64,000 bases of DNA from Gammaproteobacteria bacterium (lineage in GTDB: Bacteria; Pseudomonadota; Gammaproteobacteria; Pseudomonadales; Halieaceae): the NCBI GenBank assembly GCA_030427485.1, contig JAUICG010000001.1:310001-374000 (forward strand), written 5' to 3'. The translations under genes were made by a program, and so were the position numbers. Positions 30,127-38,621 of this stretch are shown here, in pieces; within the stretch, counting starts at the first letter, position 1, and each line of letters begins with the position of its first letter. The notes beneath the pieces were generated by a model. That model was not told the origin of the DNA. It saw only the letters and a program-made list of their open reading frames with translations, and made no database searches.

Positions 30127-30900
30127 TCAGGGCTGTGGGATGCGCACGCGCACGTTTGAAATGGCCGCGCTTGGCTGCAACATCTCAAGCCAGGCGGCCG
30201 TTTTTGCCGGAAAGGTAGCCACCGGATTGCTTAGATCGCGCGTGAAGTAGGTATTCCCGTTCCAGTAATGGACGTTCTTGCTGACGACCGAATTATTGAC
30301 AGCCTGTTGGCTGGACAGATTGAACGGAAAGAATCCGAAAATAATTGACGGGAAGACGATGTTGGACCAGCTCACCGTGCCGGAGTAGGTGTTGGCGAAC
30401 ATGAAGTACCGGCTGTTGCCATCGGTAGAGAGTATCGCAGGATACTCGAAATACGGACCGGGCGTGGCAGTTGTCGAGGAACTGAGCTGCCAGGCCTTCT
30501 GTACGGTGGTGTAGACCCAGAACGCATCACCGGTGTTCGCGGGACTTGCCAGTGTCAGCTTGACGTAACAATCGGAGGGGCCGGAGCTGACCACGCATTG
30601 ATTGTCGTTGTAAACGCGTTTCCAGACAATCCAGGTCACGCCGTAATTGGCCGTTCCCAGGCTGGGGCCAAAGACATCGCCAACAGTCCTCCTGCCCGAG
30701 GGCGGAACGCAGGGAATGCCGACCATGGTCCACCTGTTTGCGCTCAGTGTGAGGGACGCGCCGCAGGCCTGGGCAGTAACCTGGGGTGCCATTGCGACAG
30801 CCAGCCAGAACAGCGCGAGCGAGGCCAGTCGCGTGCGCCTGGTCGTCCCGTTTGCAAAAGCCTTACAAAATAACCGTGTAATTCGAGCAATGTCTGACAT
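30127..30900 (-). CDS. Exported cysteine-containing protein of unknown function
   Basis: A 257-residue protein. The N-terminus is a long signal region (basic residues to about 26, then LALFWLAVAMAPQVTAQA). The mature part has four cysteines (ACGAS, IPCVPP, NQCVVS, SDCYVK) that could form two disulfides, and many Trp, Tyr, Ser and Thr. No family recognised. The frame extends to 31053, but ATG at 30900 (AGGATG ten bases upstream) gives the usual signal-peptide layout. It lies 94 bases after the small Tat-leader gene. Confidence 0.7.
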   Translation of the reverse strand: MSDIARITRLFCKAFANGTTRRTRLASLALFWLAVAMAPQVTAQACGASLTLSANRWTMVGIPCVPPSGRRTVGDVFGPSLGTANYGVTWIVWKRVYNDNQCVVSSGPSDCYVKLTLASPANTGDAFWVYTTVQKAWQLSSSTTATPGPYFEYPAILSTDGNSRYFMFANTYSGTVSWSNIVFPSIIFGFFPFNLSSQQAVNNSVVSKNVHYWNGNTYFTRDLSNPVATFPAKTAAWLEMLQPSAAISNVRVRIPQP

Positions 30901-30994
30901 GGGCGTTACATCCTGCGGGCCCCTGTTCGGGGAGGCAATGGTCTGTAGGGTGTGGTCGGTATCTGTGGGCAGCGGCATCGCGATTGGTCTGGGG

Positions 30995-31201
30995 TTATTT
31001 ACCGGGTTGCGGTGGCGCCGGCGCCATTCCGGGGGGTGGTGGTGGGCTTCCAAACTGGGCCGATGCCGGCGCGGAGCCCAGCACGGTCAGCGTGGGTGCG
31101 ACATAAAGTGCTTTGGTCGACTGCTTGACGAAATCGCGACGGTTGAGGTCGGACTTTGCATCCGCTTTTTCCGCTTCTGATGGGTGGTCGTCAATTGCCA
31201 T
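30995..31201 (-). CDS. Small Tat-leader peptide with proline-rich tail
   Basis: A 68-residue peptide that is nearly all leader. An acidic N-terminus precedes a Tat-like motif NRRDFVK (Arg21-Arg22), a hydrophobic stretch (ALYVAPTLTVLGSAP) and a cleavage-like ASA site at 46-48. Cutting there would release about 20 residues starting QFGSPPPPPG. AGAAGG lies ten bases before the ATG, so it looks translated. It is divergent from the HPr-kinase-like gene and heads a run of exported proteins. Function unknown; it could be a substrate of the neighbouring kinase-like protein, which is inference. Confidence 0.65.
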   Translation of the reverse strand: MAIDDHPSEAEKADAKSDLNRRDFVKQSTKALYVAPTLTVLGSAPASAQFGSPPPPPGMAPAPPQPGK

Positions 31202-31507
31202 GTTGGTGATACCTTCTCACTTGCACTCATGCCTGCGGTTATCAAGCTCGCCAACGCACAGGGATTACGGTGTGGGAGCCCTCAGTGCTTCAGCTGTAAA
31301 AATGGCTCGTTCAGATACCAAGACTTGCATTACTATTGTATAAGCACAAGCTATATATTTTCCCAGTTTGCCAAAGGGCGCACAGTCTCAATCTGCGTGC
31401 CGGCGGATTGTAACTCAAAACCGAGCAATGCTGTGATGCACCTCAAGCGTCAAAAGTACCATCCTGCAGACTGTGCGAATGTCCCGGAGCTGAATCAGGG
31501 ATACGGG
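31202..31507. other. AT-richer divergent intergenic region
   Basis: A 306-base gap between the Tat-leader gene (minus) and the HPr-kinase-like gene (plus). It is visibly richer in A and T than its surroundings, above all at 31300-31365 (TTGCAT, TATAAG, CTATATATTTT), so divergent promoters are likely here. I could not fit a -35/-10 pair with normal spacing. An open frame runs through it into the kinase-like gene, but it encodes nothing recognisable. Confidence 0.5.
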
Positions 31508-32443
31508 ATGTATCGATTTTTCAATGTAACTCTCGGCAGCCAGTTTCCTTTGCCCGAACTGTGTGATTACCAGAAATCCACGCCTTCTATCAGCGTGCGG
31601 CAGATACACTCCGCCAGAGTCGCGCCGGGAGAGTTCGAGACACGCTATGAGTGGCGCAATGAGCAAGGTCGCTTGCTCTGTCGATGTGGACGGCAAGATG
31701 GCAGCTATCTCCTGCATTTGCCATCGCAGGCGAATTTCTATGTCGGAGTCGATGGAAACATCGACTGTCTCGCGTTTCCGGGAACCGGCTCGGGATTGCT
31801 GCGCCAGCTCCTGCTTAACCAGGTTCTGCCCCGGTACCTGGCGCATAGCGGGGAGTTGATGCTGCACGCCAGCGCGGTGACGCTTCCGGGTGGCAGCACC
31901 GTGGCTTTTCTGGGTGAGTCGGGGTATGGCAAGTCGACGTTGGCCTCCTATTGCCAGTTGCAGGGCGGGCAAATCATCGATGATGACTGTATTCTCCTGC
32001 GCACCGACAGCCGTGGGGTCAACGTCATCGGGGGCGTTCCAACGCTTCGCCTGTACCCGGATTCGCTAACGGCGCTGGGTCATGATTCCGCCGGGTTCGC
32101 GGTCTGCAGCGACGGTTCCAGCAAGCGGCAAATGCGACTGACCGGGCGCGCCACTCCCGCTCCGGTAGCTCGGCGCCTGGACGCCCTGTTCCTGTTGCGT
32201 GCGCCGTCGGGGTCGACTGCTGTGGGCGTGGAGCGCGCCGGAGGCCAGGCCGGGATGATGTCCATCCTGGGTAGCGCGTTCAACCTCGATCCCACCGATC
32301 CACAGACGCTGTCGGGTACGTTCGGAGGTGTCGCGCGTATGCTGGAACAGGGCTTGCCGGTATACCACCTGCACTATCCCCGGGCGCACGCCGCCCTGCC
32401 GCGGGTGCTGGAGGCTCTCAGTTCATTCCCAATTCCAGGCTGA
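31508..32443 (+). CDS. HPr kinase-like (HprK-related) P-loop protein
   Basis: A 311-residue relative of the HPr kinase/phosphorylase C-terminal domain. LHASAV (about 119-124) precedes the P-loop GESGYGKS (136-143) and the acidic IIDDDCILL (Asp158-160), the order seen in HprK. The N-terminal 100 residues are unlike true HprK. HprK-related kinases of polysaccharide loci usually travel with a PqqD-like protein and a nucleotidyltransferase; such genes occur here at 54758 and 46054. ATG at 31508 (AGGG seven bases upstream) gives MYRFFNVTLGS; the frame is open further upstream. Substrate unknown. Confidence 0.8.
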   Translation: MYRFFNVTLGSQFPLPELCDYQKSTPSISVRQIHSARVAPGEFETRYEWRNEQGRLLCRCGRQDGSYLLHLPSQANFYVGVDGNIDCLAFPGTGSGLLRQLLLNQVLPRYLAHSGELMLHASAVTLPGGSTVAFLGESGYGKSTLASYCQLQGGQIIDDDCILLRTDSRGVNVIGGVPTLRLYPDSLTALGHDSAGFAVCSDGSSKRQMRLTGRATPAPVARRLDALFLLRAPSGSTAVGVERAGGQAGMMSILGSAFNLDPTDPQTLSGTFGGVARMLEQGLPVYHLHYPRAHAALPRVLEALSSFPIPG

Positions 32444-32542
32444 GCCGCAGCCCGCATTTGCAGATACGCGCAAGTAATCTTAGTATCTGCTAATCTCGCG
32501 GGGGTCAGCCCCGGCTCACTGCCATAGTTCACGGATACTGTT

Positions 32543-33088
32543 TTGATCGCCAAATTACACTCGCTGCTGTTGCTACTGATCCTGCTGGCCGTCCCGGCCC
32601 TGGCGCAGGAGGCGGAGGGCGTCTCCTACACGCTCAATACCGGCGATCATGTCCAGATTACCGTGTTCGAGGAACCGGATCTCAGTATCGACGCGGTACT
32701 GGACGACACCGGCGCGATCTCCTTCCCGCTATTGGGGGAGACCAGGGTACGCGGCCTCACTCCGCGCGAGCTGGAAGCGGCTATCACCGAGGGGCTGCGC
32801 GGGCGGTTTCTCATCAATCCCCGTGTGAACGTGGCCATCAAGGAGTACCGGCCGTTTTTTGTGCGCGGCGAGGTTGCCAATCCGGGCGGATACCCCTTCA
32901 AGCCGGGTTTGACGCTGGAGAAGGCGGTCTCCATATCCGGGGGATTCACCTCCAGGGCCTCCAGGAGCGAGTTTTATATCATGTCTGATGACGCCGAAGC
33001 GGGTGGGAGCGGGAAAGGCAGGCCAGCGCAGTTGACGTCGCGTATCCGGCCGGGTGACGTCATCAACATTGAACAGAGTTTTTTCTAG
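32543..33088 (+). CDS. Wza-like polysaccharide export protein (short form)
   Basis: A 181-residue periplasmic export protein. A signal peptide (1-21, ending ALA) is followed by the Poly_export domain (YTLNTGDHVQITVFEEPDLS, in parts, to about 95). Then comes one SLBB domain (FFVRGEVANPGGYPFKPGLT). There is no lipobox cysteine and no C-terminal amphipathic helix of the kind that crosses the outer membrane in E. coli Wza, so a separate outer-membrane pore is likely. Start is a TTG at 32543; no ATG fits. The next gene starts 31 bases downstream. Confidence 0.85.
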   Translation: MIAKLHSLLLLLILLAVPALAQEAEGVSYTLNTGDHVQITVFEEPDLSIDAVLDDTGAISFPLLGETRVRGLTPRELEAAITEGLRGRFLINPRVNVAIKEYRPFFVRGEVANPGGYPFKPGLTLEKAVSISGGFTSRASRSEFYIMSDDAEAGGSGKGRPAQLTSRIRPGDVINIEQSFF

Positions 33089-33119
33089 CTCCACGCGTTA
33101 CCAGCGAGCACACGACATC

Positions 33120-35333
33120 ATGCAAGCACTCCAGCGCCCCGCCGATCTCACGCCGCAAGACGAAGACGCGATTGATCTGCACCATTTGTGGCAGGTTATC
33201 CGCCGAAACCTGTGGGGCGTGCTGGGTTTGTGCGTGGTGGTCAGCCTGTTGACGACGCTCTGGGTGATGCGGATCAGCCCGGTGTATCGCGCCAGTACCA
33301 CAATCATGATTGAGGCGCAGGAGGTGAAAACCGTATCCATCGAGGAGGTCTACGGCCAGCCGCCCGGTATCAGGGAGTACTTTCTCACCCAGTTTGAAAT
33401 CATCAGGAACCGCGATATCGCCGAGAAGGTCGCCGATGAACTGGACCTGTGGAACAACCCCTTGTTTGCCCCTCCTCCACGCAGCGAGGAAGGCAGCGAG
33501 GGTAACTGGCGCTCGGCAATCCGGGACTTTGTGACCGGGTTTGAAGCAACGACGGGTCGCGACCAGGCCTCGGCTGTCGAGGAGGAAGAGCGCAGGAAGG
33601 TCGCGGTAATCAACCGTTTCATGAGCCAGTTGTCAGTGCAGCCGGTGGAGTTCACCCAATTGGTGGTGGTCAGTTTCGAGTCCACTGACCGGAAACTGGC
33701 GGCGGAGATCGTGAACACCCTGGCGCGGGTCTACATACAGAGCCAGTTGGACGCCAAGATGCAATCCACGCAGGCGGCCGGGAACTGGCTCACCGGTCGA
33801 CTGCAGGATCTCAAGGCGAAACTGGACGCGTCGCAACAGGAACTGCAGACGTATCGGGACAGTGAGGATATTCTCGATATGGCGGGTGGCCAGACGGTGG
33901 ATGCCCAGGAATTGAACGAGCTCACAACACGCCTCGGCGAGGCGCGGCGCGCGCGAATCGGCGCCGAGAGCATCTATCGGGAATTGGGCGGCGGAGCCAG
34001 TTATTCCGTATCCCAGTTGATGAAAATGCCGGAGGTGTTGCAGCATCCCCTGGTGCAGAGTTTGAAACAGAGCCACACCGCGGCCCAGCAGGAAGTGGCC
34101 AACCTCGCCAAGCGGTATGGTCCGGAACACCCCAGGATGATCGCCGCAATGGCGCGCGAGGAAAGCGCCGAAAACGAGTTACAGCAGCAGGTTATGCAGG
34201 TTGCAGCCGGCATCGAGAAAGAGTATCGCATCATCCAGCGCAACGAGCAGAACCTGTCGCAGCAACTCGCCGCGGTGAAGGAAGAGGTCGCCACGTCCAA
34301 CCGCAAGCAGTTCCGCCTGCGCGAACTGGAGCAGCAGGTGGAAGCCGACCAGCGTCTCTATGAAATGTTTTTCAACCGCGCCAAGGAAACCTCGGAGACC
34401 ATGGGGTTCCAGTCCGCGCATGCCCGGGTGGTGGAGCGGGCAGTGCCGCCCATCGCGCCGATCAAGCCCAACAAGCGCAATATCGTCCTGCTCGCCTTTG
34501 CGCTGAGCGGCCTGGTCGGGATAGGGTTGGCGATACTGAGGGATATGCTCGACAACACCCTGAAGTCGCCGGATGAGGTGATCGAGCGGCTCGGCACCCC
34601 GTTGTTGGGCGTGTTACCCAATATCAAGGTGCCCAGGGGACAAACCGGTCCTTACCTGGGTTATCTCGAAGATACGACATCGGCATTTGCCGAGTCCGTG
34701 CGCAGCGTGCGTACGGGACTGATGCTCACAGGACTGGAAAACCCTCACAAGGTCACGGTGGTAACATCCACCAATCCCGGCGAGGGCAAGAGTACGGTGG
34801 CGATCAACCTCGCGGCAGCGCTGGCGCAAATGGAGCGCGTGTTGCTGATTGACGCGGACCTCAGGCGACCGGCGGTGGCCACCGCCTTCAAACTCCCCAG
34901 CGGTACGCCGGGCTTGAGCAACGTACTGGCGTTGAGTGAGCAAGCGAAGGACTGCGTGCGCAGCGTTGACGCCGGGTTTGACGTGCTGCCCGCCGGTATC
35001 CTGCCGCCAAACCCGCAGGAGATGCTCGCGACGCACCGCTTTCGCGAGCTGGTGAAAGAGCTGGGCGAGCAATACGACCGCATCGTGATAGACTCGGCGC
35101 CGGTAAACGCGGTCAGCGACTCACTGATCCTCGCCATCGTAGCGGACTCGCTCGTATACGTCGCCAAGGCGGATGAAACCCCGTTGAAGATGGTCATGAA
35201 ATGTATCAGCCTGATCAGGCACAGCAACCTCCCGCTGACCGGCGTGGTACTGAACAGGCTGGATACCAGGAAGCAGGGCGCCTACGGCAGGGGCGGCTAT
35301 TACGGTACCTATGAAGCCAGTGAGCGCTCGTGA
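33120..35333 (+). CDS. Wzc-like polysaccharide co-polymerase and tyrosine autokinase
   Basis: A 737-residue inner-membrane protein controlling chain length and export. Order: first membrane segment (about 31-50), Wzz domain, coiled coil (about 220-430), GNVR-type region, second membrane segment (about 452-472) and a BY-kinase domain. Kinase motifs: Walker A TSTNPGEGKSTVA, Walker A' LLIDADLRRP, Walker B IVIDSAP. The C-terminal tyrosine cluster is Tyr722, 727, 728 and 731. The frame opens at 33054 inside the Wza-like gene, but ATG at 33120 gives the normal start. No partner phosphatase (Wzb) was seen in the window. Confidence 0.93.
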   Translation: MQALQRPADLTPQDEDAIDLHHLWQVIRRNLWGVLGLCVVVSLLTTLWVMRISPVYRASTTIMIEAQEVKTVSIEEVYGQPPGIREYFLTQFEIIRNRDIAEKVADELDLWNNPLFAPPPRSEEGSEGNWRSAIRDFVTGFEATTGRDQASAVEEEERRKVAVINRFMSQLSVQPVEFTQLVVVSFESTDRKLAAEIVNTLARVYIQSQLDAKMQSTQAAGNWLTGRLQDLKAKLDASQQELQTYRDSEDILDMAGGQTVDAQELNELTTRLGEARRARIGAESIYRELGGGASYSVSQLMKMPEVLQHPLVQSLKQSHTAAQQEVANLAKRYGPEHPRMIAAMAREESAENELQQQVMQVAAGIEKEYRIIQRNEQNLSQQLAAVKEEVATSNRKQFRLRELEQQVEADQRLYEMFFNRAKETSETMGFQSAHARVVERAVPPIAPIKPNKRNIVLLAFALSGLVGIGLAILRDMLDNTLKSPDEVIERLGTPLLGVLPNIKVPRGQTGPYLGYLEDTTSAFAESVRSVRTGLMLTGLENPHKVTVVTSTNPGEGKSTVAINLAAALAQMERVLLIDADLRRPAVATAFKLPSGTPGLSNVLALSEQAKDCVRSVDAGFDVLPAGILPPNPQEMLATHRFRELVKELGEQYDRIVIDSAPVNAVSDSLILAIVADSLVYVAKADETPLKMVMKCISLIRHSNLPLTGVVLNRLDTRKQGAYGRGGYYGTYEASERS

Positions 35334-35392
35334 CCAGGATGCTCCCGGTGCCATTGTCGCATCCTTGTTAGCCGCTGCCCGGGGGTGAGGCA

Positions 35393-36175
35393 ATGGATAT
35401 TTACGTGATCTCCATCCCTCGATTTCGTGAGCGTTTCAATTATATCCATGAACATGTCAGGGCCAGATCGCATAGAACGGTGCATGCCATCTGTGTCGAC
35501 GGCGCGCAGCTGGACAGTTTGCCGGACTTTCTTTCAACCGGTATTGCCGGCGACTTCAATCCGGGTCAGATTGGCTGTGCTGCGGCTCATCTGCTCGCGT
35601 ACGAGAGAATTGTGGCCAGTGATGCCGAGGCGGGGTTCGTGGTGGAAGACGATGTCTGCCTGCCGGCGGATATTGATGGCATTCTTGACAAACTGCAGGC
35701 TGAACTGGCAGCGAATGAAGTGATTTCACTGTACAACCGCACGATAAAGCGCGAGAAGTTCAGCCGGCTGGACGCGGTTGCGGTAAACGGCACCGGTATT
35801 ACCCTCGTCTATCCCATGACTGCCAACAGCATGCGCACGTCGGCCGCCTGCCTGGTTGGTCGCGAGGCCGCCAGGGGGATTCTGGCGTGCAACCGCGACC
35901 TGCGTTATGTGGCGGACGACTGGGCCGCATTCTACCGTTCGGATGCAATCGGGTCGATTCGGCTGGCTCACCCGATTCCCTGCAGGATGAGGTCGTTCCA
36001 GTCCACGATCGGTTATAGCCGCGACGGTTCATTGAGTGCGAGAATCCGGAATCTGCTATTGCACAGCTATATTGGGAAACAGCTCATAACCTTGCGTCGC
36101 CGTCTTATCTTCTGGGTCAAGGAACGGAATATTGTCCTGGTTGATGAGCGATCACCGATCTCCGTCAAGACCTGA
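35393..36175 (+). CDS. Glycosyltransferase family 25 protein
   Basis: A 260-residue GT25-type transferase (lipooligosaccharide galactosyltransferase-like). The N-terminal IYVISIPRFRERF, the motif GQIGCAAAHLLAYERIV and the acidic VVEDDVCLP are the family's core. It probably adds one sugar to the growing repeat unit at the cytoplasmic face. Donor and acceptor cannot be read from sequence. It begins 59 bases after the Wzc-like gene. Confidence 0.85.
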   Translation: MDIYVISIPRFRERFNYIHEHVRARSHRTVHAICVDGAQLDSLPDFLSTGIAGDFNPGQIGCAAAHLLAYERIVASDAEAGFVVEDDVCLPADIDGILDKLQAELAANEVISLYNRTIKREKFSRLDAVAVNGTGITLVYPMTANSMRTSAACLVGREAARGILACNRDLRYVADDWAAFYRSDAIGSIRLAHPIPCRMRSFQSTIGYSRDGSLSARIRNLLLHSYIGKQLITLRRRLIFWVKERNIVLVDERSPISVKT

Positions 36176-36234
36176 GTGACGATGAACAATCTGCACAAGT
36201 CGCCAGGTGCCGATACTCCCGGTAGTGCCACGGC

Positions 36235-37392
36235 ATGAAGATCATGCACGTAATCGAATCCCTGGGTGTCGGTGGTGCTGAACGCGTGTTGACGATACTG
36301 TTGCCGGCGCTGCAGGCGCTGGGGAACGAGGTGATGGTTGCGGTGAGGACAGACCGGTTGGACCTTGCGGGCGCACTGGAGGCGGCGGGAGTGCCGGTTG
36401 TCCAACTGCCCGCACGTCACAAGTGGAACCTCGCGGGTACGGCCCTGGACCTTGCACGCCTGGCTGAACAGTACCGTATTCAGATCATTCATGCGCACCT
36501 GTATTTTCCGGCGCAATGCACCGCCCTGGTGAAACTGCTGCGCCTGCATCGCGCCGCGACTGTGGTGACGTTTCACAATCTCGCCTATGCCCCCGGCGTG
36601 AACCGGGGTGGCGTTCGCCTCCGCTTCAGGAAGTCGCTCGCGTCCTTCCTTGCGCCCGGCGGATTTGACCGCAAAATCGCGGTGAGCGGGGCCGTAGCCC
36701 AGCATTACCGCGCCTCGCTCGGTCTGGGCGCTATCGACGTTGTTTACAATCCCGTCGATATTGCAGCCATGGACGGGTTGGCGTTGCCGCCGCGACAAAC
36801 GACCGGCGAAGTCCCGCACATCGTTGTGCCAGGGCGCCTTGTGCGTGAAAAAGGACACGCAGACCTGGTCGAGGCCCTGGCGCTGCTGCGGAATCAGGGC
36901 AGGGTGTTCACCGCGAGTATTGCCGGAGAAGGCCCGCTGCGCCGCGAACTGGAGCAAGCCATCCAACTGGCCCGGCTCGGGGATGTCGTGGTGGTCACGG
37001 GAATCCTGCCGCACCGTGAATTACTCGCGATGGTCGCCTCCGCAGACATCGTCGTGATCCCTTCCCGTTTTGAGGGTTTTGGTCTGTCGGCGATCGAGGC
37101 CATGGCCTTGGCGCGCCCCGTAATCGTGACCGCTGCCGGAGGGTTGGCTGAGATAGTTGAAGACGGGGTCAGCGGTCGCTGTATCCCCGTGGGTCGGCCG
37201 GGGGAAATTGCCCGGGCGACAGGCGAACTCATGGCGTCACCGCTATTGCGCGAACAGTACGGTATGGCGGGACGCAAACGGGTGGAGGAGGCATTCTCCC
37301 TGCCGCGTATTGCCGGGCAATTGCACGCACTCTATGAAGACACCCTGGCGTCGCGCCGGGGCAGAGCAAGCTGTGTTCCGAAACACCGATAG
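36235..37392 (+). CDS. GT4-type glycosyltransferase
   Basis: A 385-residue GT-B enzyme. N-terminal glycine-rich loop VIESLGVGGAERVLT; C-terminal nucleotide-sugar site IPSRFEGFGLSAIEAMALARPVIVT (in parts) with the spaced glutamates of family 4. An ATG at 36235 follows the GT25 gene after 59 bases, and the next GT starts 11 bases after its stop, so the run is an operon. Confidence 0.9.
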   Translation: MKIMHVIESLGVGGAERVLTILLPALQALGNEVMVAVRTDRLDLAGALEAAGVPVVQLPARHKWNLAGTALDLARLAEQYRIQIIHAHLYFPAQCTALVKLLRLHRAATVVTFHNLAYAPGVNRGGVRLRFRKSLASFLAPGGFDRKIAVSGAVAQHYRASLGLGAIDVVYNPVDIAAMDGLALPPRQTTGEVPHIVVPGRLVREKGHADLVEALALLRNQGRVFTASIAGEGPLRRELEQAIQLARLGDVVVVTGILPHRELLAMVASADIVVIPSRFEGFGLSAIEAMALARPVIVTAAGGLAEIVEDGVSGRCIPVGRPGEIARATGELMASPLLREQYGMAGRKRVEEAFSLPRIAGQLHALYEDTLASRRGRASCVPKHR

Positions 37393-37403
37393 CGGGTGAC
37401 AGA

Positions 37404-38621
37404 ATGAAGGCCAGTATTCTATATATATCGTATACCGGACTGTTGGACCCTCTCGGCCAGTCCCAGGTATTGCAGTACGTGCTCGGCCTGGCCCCCGACT
37501 TTCGCATGACCCTGCTCACCTTTGAAAAACCTGAAGCCCTGCAAGACGGGGACCGTCTCGCCGATCTTCTGGCGCAGTGCAGGCAGGCCGGGGTTGACTG
37601 GCACTATCTGCACTATCACCGTCGTCCTTCACTGCTTGCCAGCGTGTACGATCTGACTGTGGGCGCGATCAAGGCGAGGCAGCTTGCGCGCGCGGCGGGC
37701 GTACACGTCGTGCACTGTCGCAGCTATGTCGCCGGCCTGATGGGCCTGTTGGCAAAACGGGTATCGGGCGCCCGGCATCTCTTCGATATGCGCGGTTTCT
37801 GGGTCGATGAACGCGTTGACGGTGGAATCTGGCGCCGGGGCTCGCTGCGATACCGTCTGTGCAAATTGCTCGAGCGCGCGCTTTTCACGCATACCGATCA
37901 CGTGGTTTCCCTGACACGCGCGGGAGCGATCGAGCTTGCCGGATTCCGTTACCTTGCCGGAGCCCTGCCCCCGATCTCGGTGATCCCGACCTGTACCAAT
38001 CTGCAGATGTTTCGACCTATCGAGAAAGAGTGCGAGGCGAACGAAGGCTTCACACTAGGCTATATTGGCTCCGCCGGGAGCTGGTATCAGTTTGCGGATG
38101 TCGCCCGCGTGGTCAGGCAACTTTTTGCCACCGTCCCCGGCTCGCGTTTTCTGGTAATAAACAGGGCGGGTCACCGCGAGATCCGCGAAGCCCTGGTGAA
38201 CGAAGGCGTCGACATGGCGCGTGTCGAGATGAAGGCCGTCGATTTTCGCGAAGTCCCGGTCGAAATCGCCAGAATGGATGCCGGCGTATTTTTTATCAAA
38301 CCGGTCTGGTCCAAGCGCGCTTCCAGCCCAACGCGACTGGGCGAGTTTCTCGCCTGTGGCAAGCCCGTCCTGACCAACGGCATGGTCGGGGATGTTGAGG
38401 AAGACATAAGCGCGACCCGCACAGGTGTGGTGATCAACGACCGGGAAGAGGAGACGCTGGCGAGGTCTCTCGCGCGATTGGTGAGCATTGCGCGCGAGCC
38501 GGGAATCCCGGGGCGATGCCGTGATGCCGCCGAACAGCGGTTTTCGCTGCAACTGGGCACCGCGCGCTATGCTGCCATCTACACGTCACTGGCGCATGAC
38601 TGCGGGCGGAGGGCCGCTTGA
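37404..38621 (+). CDS. Glycosyltransferase (group 1, GT-B fold)
   Basis: A 405-residue GT-B-type protein with N-terminal ILYISYTGLLDPLGQSQVL, a start common among transferases of exopolysaccharide loci. The middle has HVVHCRSYVAGLMGLL, and the C-terminal domain has FIKPVWSKRASSPTRLGEFLACGKPVL. It overlaps the next gene by four bases (TTGA). Sugar specificity is unknown. Confidence 0.85.
   Translation: MKASILYISYTGLLDPLGQSQVLQYVLGLAPDFRMTLLTFEKPEALQDGDRLADLLAQCRQAGVDWHYLHYHRRPSLLASVYDLTVGAIKARQLARAAGVHVVHCRSYVAGLMGLLAKRVSGARHLFDMRGFWVDERVDGGIWRRGSLRYRLCKLLERALFTHTDHVVSLTRAGAIELAGFRYLAGALPPISVIPTCTNLQMFRPIEKECEANEGFTLGYIGSAGSWYQFADVARVVRQLFATVPGSRFLVINRAGHREIREALVNEGVDMARVEMKAVDFREVPVEIARMDAGVFFIKPVWSKRASSPTRLGEFLACGKPVLTNGMVGDVEEDISATRTGVVINDREEETLARSLARLVSIAREPGIPGRCRDAAEQRFSLQLGTARYAAIYTSLAHDCGRRAA

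Noticed and set aside
30995..32443. Lasso-peptide biosynthesis cluster
   Set aside because: HprK-like and PqqD-like genes can occur in such clusters, but no asparagine-synthetase-like cyclase or B2-type protease is present in the window.
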